From Arthrobacter sp. (lineage in GTDB: Bacteria; Actinomycetota; Actinomycetes; Actinomycetales; Micrococcaceae), in the NCBI GenBank assembly GCA_030146405.1, contig JASLBS010000135.1, positions 1-14,247 of the forward strand: a stretch of 14,247 bases of DNA, read 5' to 3'. The notes beneath the pieces were generated by a model. It saw only the letters and a program-made list of their open reading frames with translations, searched no databases and had not been told where the DNA came from. The position numbers were made by a program, and so were the translations under genes. Positions within the stretch are counted from its first letter, which is position 1. Every line of letters begins with the position of its first letter. This document shows positions 12,328-14,247 of this stretch, in pieces.

Positions 12328-12476
12328 ATACGTATCGCCCCGCTTCACCGGCGCACCGGACAACCGGTCCCACGAGGCGGGGTGTTTGCTTGCCGGAGCA
12401 GGTGGGTCAGCCACCTCCGGTCGAGTGACCATGAGCCCCACCCGTGCGGTGTGGGCCGTACCTAAGGAGTTGTCCC
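12328..12476 (+). promoter_or_regulatory. Structured 5' leader of greA (about 150 nt)
   Basis: Three hairpins can be drawn. The first has outer arms CCCCGC (12338-12343) and GCGGGG (12377-12382) around a stem-loop ACCGG-ACAA-CCGGT (12355-12368). The second, 12393-12420, has CCGG plus AGGTGG pairing with CCACCT plus CCGG around a GTCAG loop, with a 3-nt bulge. The third pairs CCCAC (12437-12441) with GTGGG (12451-12455). The Shine-Dalgarno AAGGAG (12464-12469) lies downstream and unpaired in this fold. In Escherichia coli the greA leader yields the GraL RNA by early termination; no homology is claimed here. Confidence 0.45.
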
Positions 12477-12968
12477 GTGTCCACCAACAGCGCACCCGCC
12501 GCCTGGCTCACGCAGGAGTCCTACGACCGCCTCAAGAACGAGCTGGAGCACCTGTCCGGTGCCGGCCGCACGGAGATCGTGGCCCGTATCGAACAGGCCC
12601 GCTCCGAGGGCGACCTCAAGGAGAACGGCGGTTACCACGCGGCCAAGGAGGAGCAGGGCAAGGCGGAGGCCCGCATCCGCCAGCTCACCCAACTCCTCAA
12701 CGATGCCCATGTCGGCGAGGCGCCGGCCGACAACGGCGTGGTGGAGCCGGGCATGATGGTCTCCGCGAAGATCGCCGGCGACGTCGAGAACTTCCTCCTC
12801 GGCAGCCGCGAGGTGGCCGGTGACACGGACATCGACGTGTACAGCGAGAGGTCGCCGCTGGGTGCTGCGATCCAGGGCAAGAAGGCCGGCGACAAGGTGT
12901 CCTACACGGCGCCCAACGGCAAGGAGATCACGGTCGAGATCATCTCGGCCACTCCGTACGTCGGCTAG
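12477..12968 (+). CDS. greA: Transcription elongation factor GreA
   Basis: This encodes 163 residues, normal for GreA. It inserts its N-terminal coiled coil into the RNA polymerase secondary channel and stimulates cleavage of backtracked RNA. The coiled coil spans about residues 12-80; its tip carries EGDLKENGGYHAAKEEQ with the catalytic acidic pair Asp46 and Glu49 retained. The C-terminal FKBP-like domain includes YSERSPLGAAIQGKKAGD, as expected. GTG 12477 is set by AAGGAG at 7 nt; an earlier in-frame ATG at 12444 adds unrelated residues. It is transcribed from its own promoter behind a long leader. The stop shares CTAG with the convergent rhomboid gene, so its terminator lies inside that gene. 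Confidence 0.96.
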   Translation: MSTNSAPAAWLTQESYDRLKNELEHLSGAGRTEIVARIEQARSEGDLKENGGYHAAKEEQGKAEARIRQLTQLLNDAHVGEAPADNGVVEPGMMVSAKIAGDVENFLLGSREVAGDTDIDVYSERSPLGAAIQGKKAGDKVSYTAPNGKEITVEIISATPYVG

Positions 12969-13567
12969 GTACTGAGCCCGAAGCGGTCCGTCCCCTGCGA
13001 GGGGGCGGGCCGTTTCCGTCTGAGCAGGAACGCTGCGAGAACGCCTCCCAGGGCTCCGAAGAGATGCGCCTGCCACGAGATGTTCGAGCCGACGACCGGC
13101 AGCACGCCCCAGAGGATCGATCCGTACGCCGCGAACAGGATGACGGCGAGCAGGATCTGGAGCCAGTTCCGGTTGTAGAAACCGCGCACGGTCAGGTAGG
13201 TGAACAGCCCGAACACCACCCCGGACGCCCCGATGGTGAGTCCACCGCCGAAGATCCACGTCCCCAGCCCGGAACTCAACCAACTGGTCCCGACGGCAAC
13301 CGCGAAGCGCCGCACGCCCTCGAGGAACGCGACGAACCCGAGGACCAGCAGCGGGAGGCTGTTGCTGGCGAGGTGTCCTATGCCGGAGTGGAGGAGGGGG
13401 GCGAAGAGCACGCCGTCGAGCCCGGAGAGCTGCCGCGGCGCGATCCCCAGGTTCTGGACGAGGCTGTTCCCCAGCAGTGTGTTGAGCAGGAAGACGGCCC
13501 ACATCACCGCCACCAATCCGATGACGGTGATGAGCCCTGTCTGTGCCCTGCGCGCGAGAGGTGCCAT
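12965..13567 (-). CDS. Rhomboid-family intramembrane serine protease
   Basis: This encodes 200 residues with about six hydrophobic helices, the minimal rhomboid core. Rhomboids cleave membrane-embedded substrates using a Ser-His dyad. Visible landmarks: HSGIGHLASN (the HxxxN helix), GASGVVFG with the nucleophile Ser115 in the GxSG motif, YLTVRGFYNRNW, and WQAHLFGALGG with His168 on the last helix. ATG 13567 lies 2 nt after the ilvA stop, so it is probably translated from the ilvA transcript; no strong Shine-Dalgarno is seen. The basic tail RRKRPAPS lies after the last helix. Its substrate cannot be predicted. The 3' end of the gene also encodes the greA terminator on the opposite strand. Confidence 0.92.
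   Translation of the reverse strand: MAPLARRAQTGLITVIGLVAVMWAVFLLNTLLGNSLVQNLGIAPRQLSGLDGVLFAPLLHSGIGHLASNSLPLLVLGFVAFLEGVRRFAVAVGTSWLSSGLGTWIFGGGLTIGASGVVFGLFTYLTVRGFYNRNWLQILLAVILFAAYGSILWGVLPVVGSNISWQAHLFGALGGVLAAFLLRRKRPAPSQGTDRFGLST
12981..13015 (+). terminator. greA terminator inside the rhomboid coding region
   Basis: A 15-bp stem (12981-12995 with 13001-13015) with a TGCGA loop starts 12 nt after the greA stop and ends in TTT. Three of the pairs (12991/13005, 12987/13009, 12983/13013) are T opposite G, so they pair as U-G only in the greA-direction RNA and would be A-C mismatches in the rhomboid mRNA. This makes it orientation-specific. Confidence 0.75.
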
Positions 13568-13569
13568 GG

Positions 13570-14247
13570 TCAGCCAGGGATCACCATCGGCTGGAAGCCC
13601 TCGGCGCGCAGGTTGCTCAGTACCTGTTCGCAGTGCTCGTCGCCCTTGGTCTCCATGTTGATGGTGATGGCCACGTCTCCCATGCTGATCGATCCGCCTA
13701 CCCGCGTGTGATCCACTCCGGTCACGTTGGCGTCCGATTCCGCGATGATCCGGGAGATGGTGGCCAGTGAGCCGGGGCGGTCGTCGAGCAGCATGCGCAC
13801 CACGAGGAATCGGCCGGCGGCCGCGAGACCACGCTGGATCACCTTCAGCATGAGCATGGGGTCGATGTTGCCGCCCGACAACACCACCACGGTATTGCCC
13901 GGATCCGCACCGTGCTCGGTCAGTTTGCCGTCGAGGAGGGCTGCCACACCGACGGCTCCGGCGGGTTCCACCACCATCTTGGAGCGTTCCAGGAGGAAGA
14001 TGAGCGCCCGGGCGAGGGAGTCCTCGCTGACGGTGACGACGTCGTCGACGAGTTCGCGGATGATCGTGAACGGCAGCTGGCCGGGGCGGCCCACCGCGAT
14101 GCCGTCCGCGATGGTGGACACCCGCGTCAGGGGCACGAGGGCGTCGGCGGCGAGGGACGGCGGGTAGGCTGCGGCGTTCTCGGCCTGGACACCGATGATC
14201 CGGATCTCCCGGCCGAGCTCCTTGGCCCGCGCCTTCACGGCGACGGC
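13570..14247 (-). CDS. ilvA: Threonine dehydratase, C-terminal part with ACT domain (5' end outside window)
   Basis: The last 225 residues are visible; the frame is open to the window edge. Threonine dehydratase is a PLP enzyme that deaminates L-threonine to 2-oxobutanoate, the first step to isoleucine. Seen here are the end of the PLP fold (TRVSTIADGIAVGRPGQLPF, then VVEPAGAVGVAALL and VVLSGGNID) and a C-terminal ACT domain (about the last 75 residues: LVVRMLLDDRPGSLATISRII, then the strand GDVAITINMETKG). A single ACT domain of this type is found in the shorter IlvA/TdcB-like enzymes; it usually senses an amino acid. The catalytic lysine lies outside. The stop is 2 nt upstream of the rhomboid start, so the two form an operon. 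Confidence 0.92.
   Translation of the reverse strand, partial: AVAVKARAKELGREIRIIGVQAENAAAYPPSLAADALVPLTRVSTIADGIAVGRPGQLPFTIIRELVDDVVTVSEDSLARALIFLLERSKMVVEPAGAVGVAALLDGKLTEHGADPGNTVVVLSGGNIDPMLMLKVIQRGLAAAGRFLVVRMLLDDRPGSLATISRIIAESDANVTGVDHTRVGGSISMGDVAITINMETKGDEHCEQVLSNLRAEGFQPMVIPG

Noticed and set aside
12320..12476. An upstream ORF starting at ATG 12320 in the greA leader and overlapping greA
   Set aside because: The ATG lies within or before the promoter -10, upstream of the predicted transcription start, and the frame has no Shine-Dalgarno or coding bias.
1..14247. Mobile element, attachment site, CRISPR or tRNA gene
   Set aside because: No transposase, integrase, terminal repeats, repeat-spacer pattern or cloverleaf-like sequence was seen; apart from the 9025-9509 segment, composition and codon use look uniform.

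Overview
The window is high-GC DNA with strong G/C bias at third codon positions, frequent GTG starts and promoters placed directly in front of start codons. It carries a mycothiol S-conjugate amidase gene (mca), and mycothiol is restricted to Actinobacteria. The order ilvA / rhomboid / greA / DUF4307 / mca / small membrane protein / hemolysin III / prenyl transferase / PIN-PhoH / prepilin peptidase / fumC resembles Arthrobacter-like Micrococcaceae. That placement is from memory of gene content, not from a search. I see no tRNA, rRNA, CRISPR array, insertion sequence or phage gene; this is mostly conserved chromosomal backbone.

Layout. 1-348: C-terminal part of a beta-carbonic anhydrase. 371-1855: class II fumarase, closed by a strong terminator. 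1960-4391: a TetR repressor and a 14-helix DHA2-type drug exporter sharing ATGA, with an inverted repeat at the repressor start. 4494-5476, minus strand: an A24 prepilin peptidase followed by a NUDIX hydrolase. 5535-6290: an unrecognised soluble protein, divergent from the peptidase. 6337-7840, minus strand: a PIN-PhoH (PhoH2-type) RNase/ATPase preceded by an overlapping 43-codon small ORF. 7955-8722, minus strand: a cis-prenyl transferase. 8723-9632: a gene-poor stretch with a possible 23-aa peptide and a small ORF that looks like the remains of a frameshifted lipoprotein gene. 9633-10385: hemolysin III/TrhA. 10427-11741, minus strand: a small membrane protein and mca. 11838-12287: DUF4307 protein. 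12477-12968: greA behind a long structured leader. 12965-14247, minus strand: rhomboid protease downstream of ilvA, which runs off the window.

How parts relate. Mca cleaves mycothiol conjugates and the DHA2 pump is a drug-export system, so both may serve detoxification. Fumarase and threonine dehydratase are central metabolism. GreA and PhoH2 act on transcription and RNA.

The most interesting observations are: (1) a small ORF overlapping the PhoH2 start by 8 nt, with its own Shine-Dalgarno and a palindrome at the promoter, an arrangement like the mycobacterial phoAT-phoH2 toxin-antitoxin pair; (2) five genes whose start codon lies exactly 6 nt after a -10-like hexamer, implying leaderless mRNAs; (3) a lipoprotein-like gene that becomes continuous if one base is removed from each of two short homopolymers; (4) three consecutive 15-bp tandem duplications in the exporter's tail; (5) a roughly 150-nt structured greA leader, and a greA terminator folded inside the opposing rhomboid gene with both stop codons sharing one CTAG.
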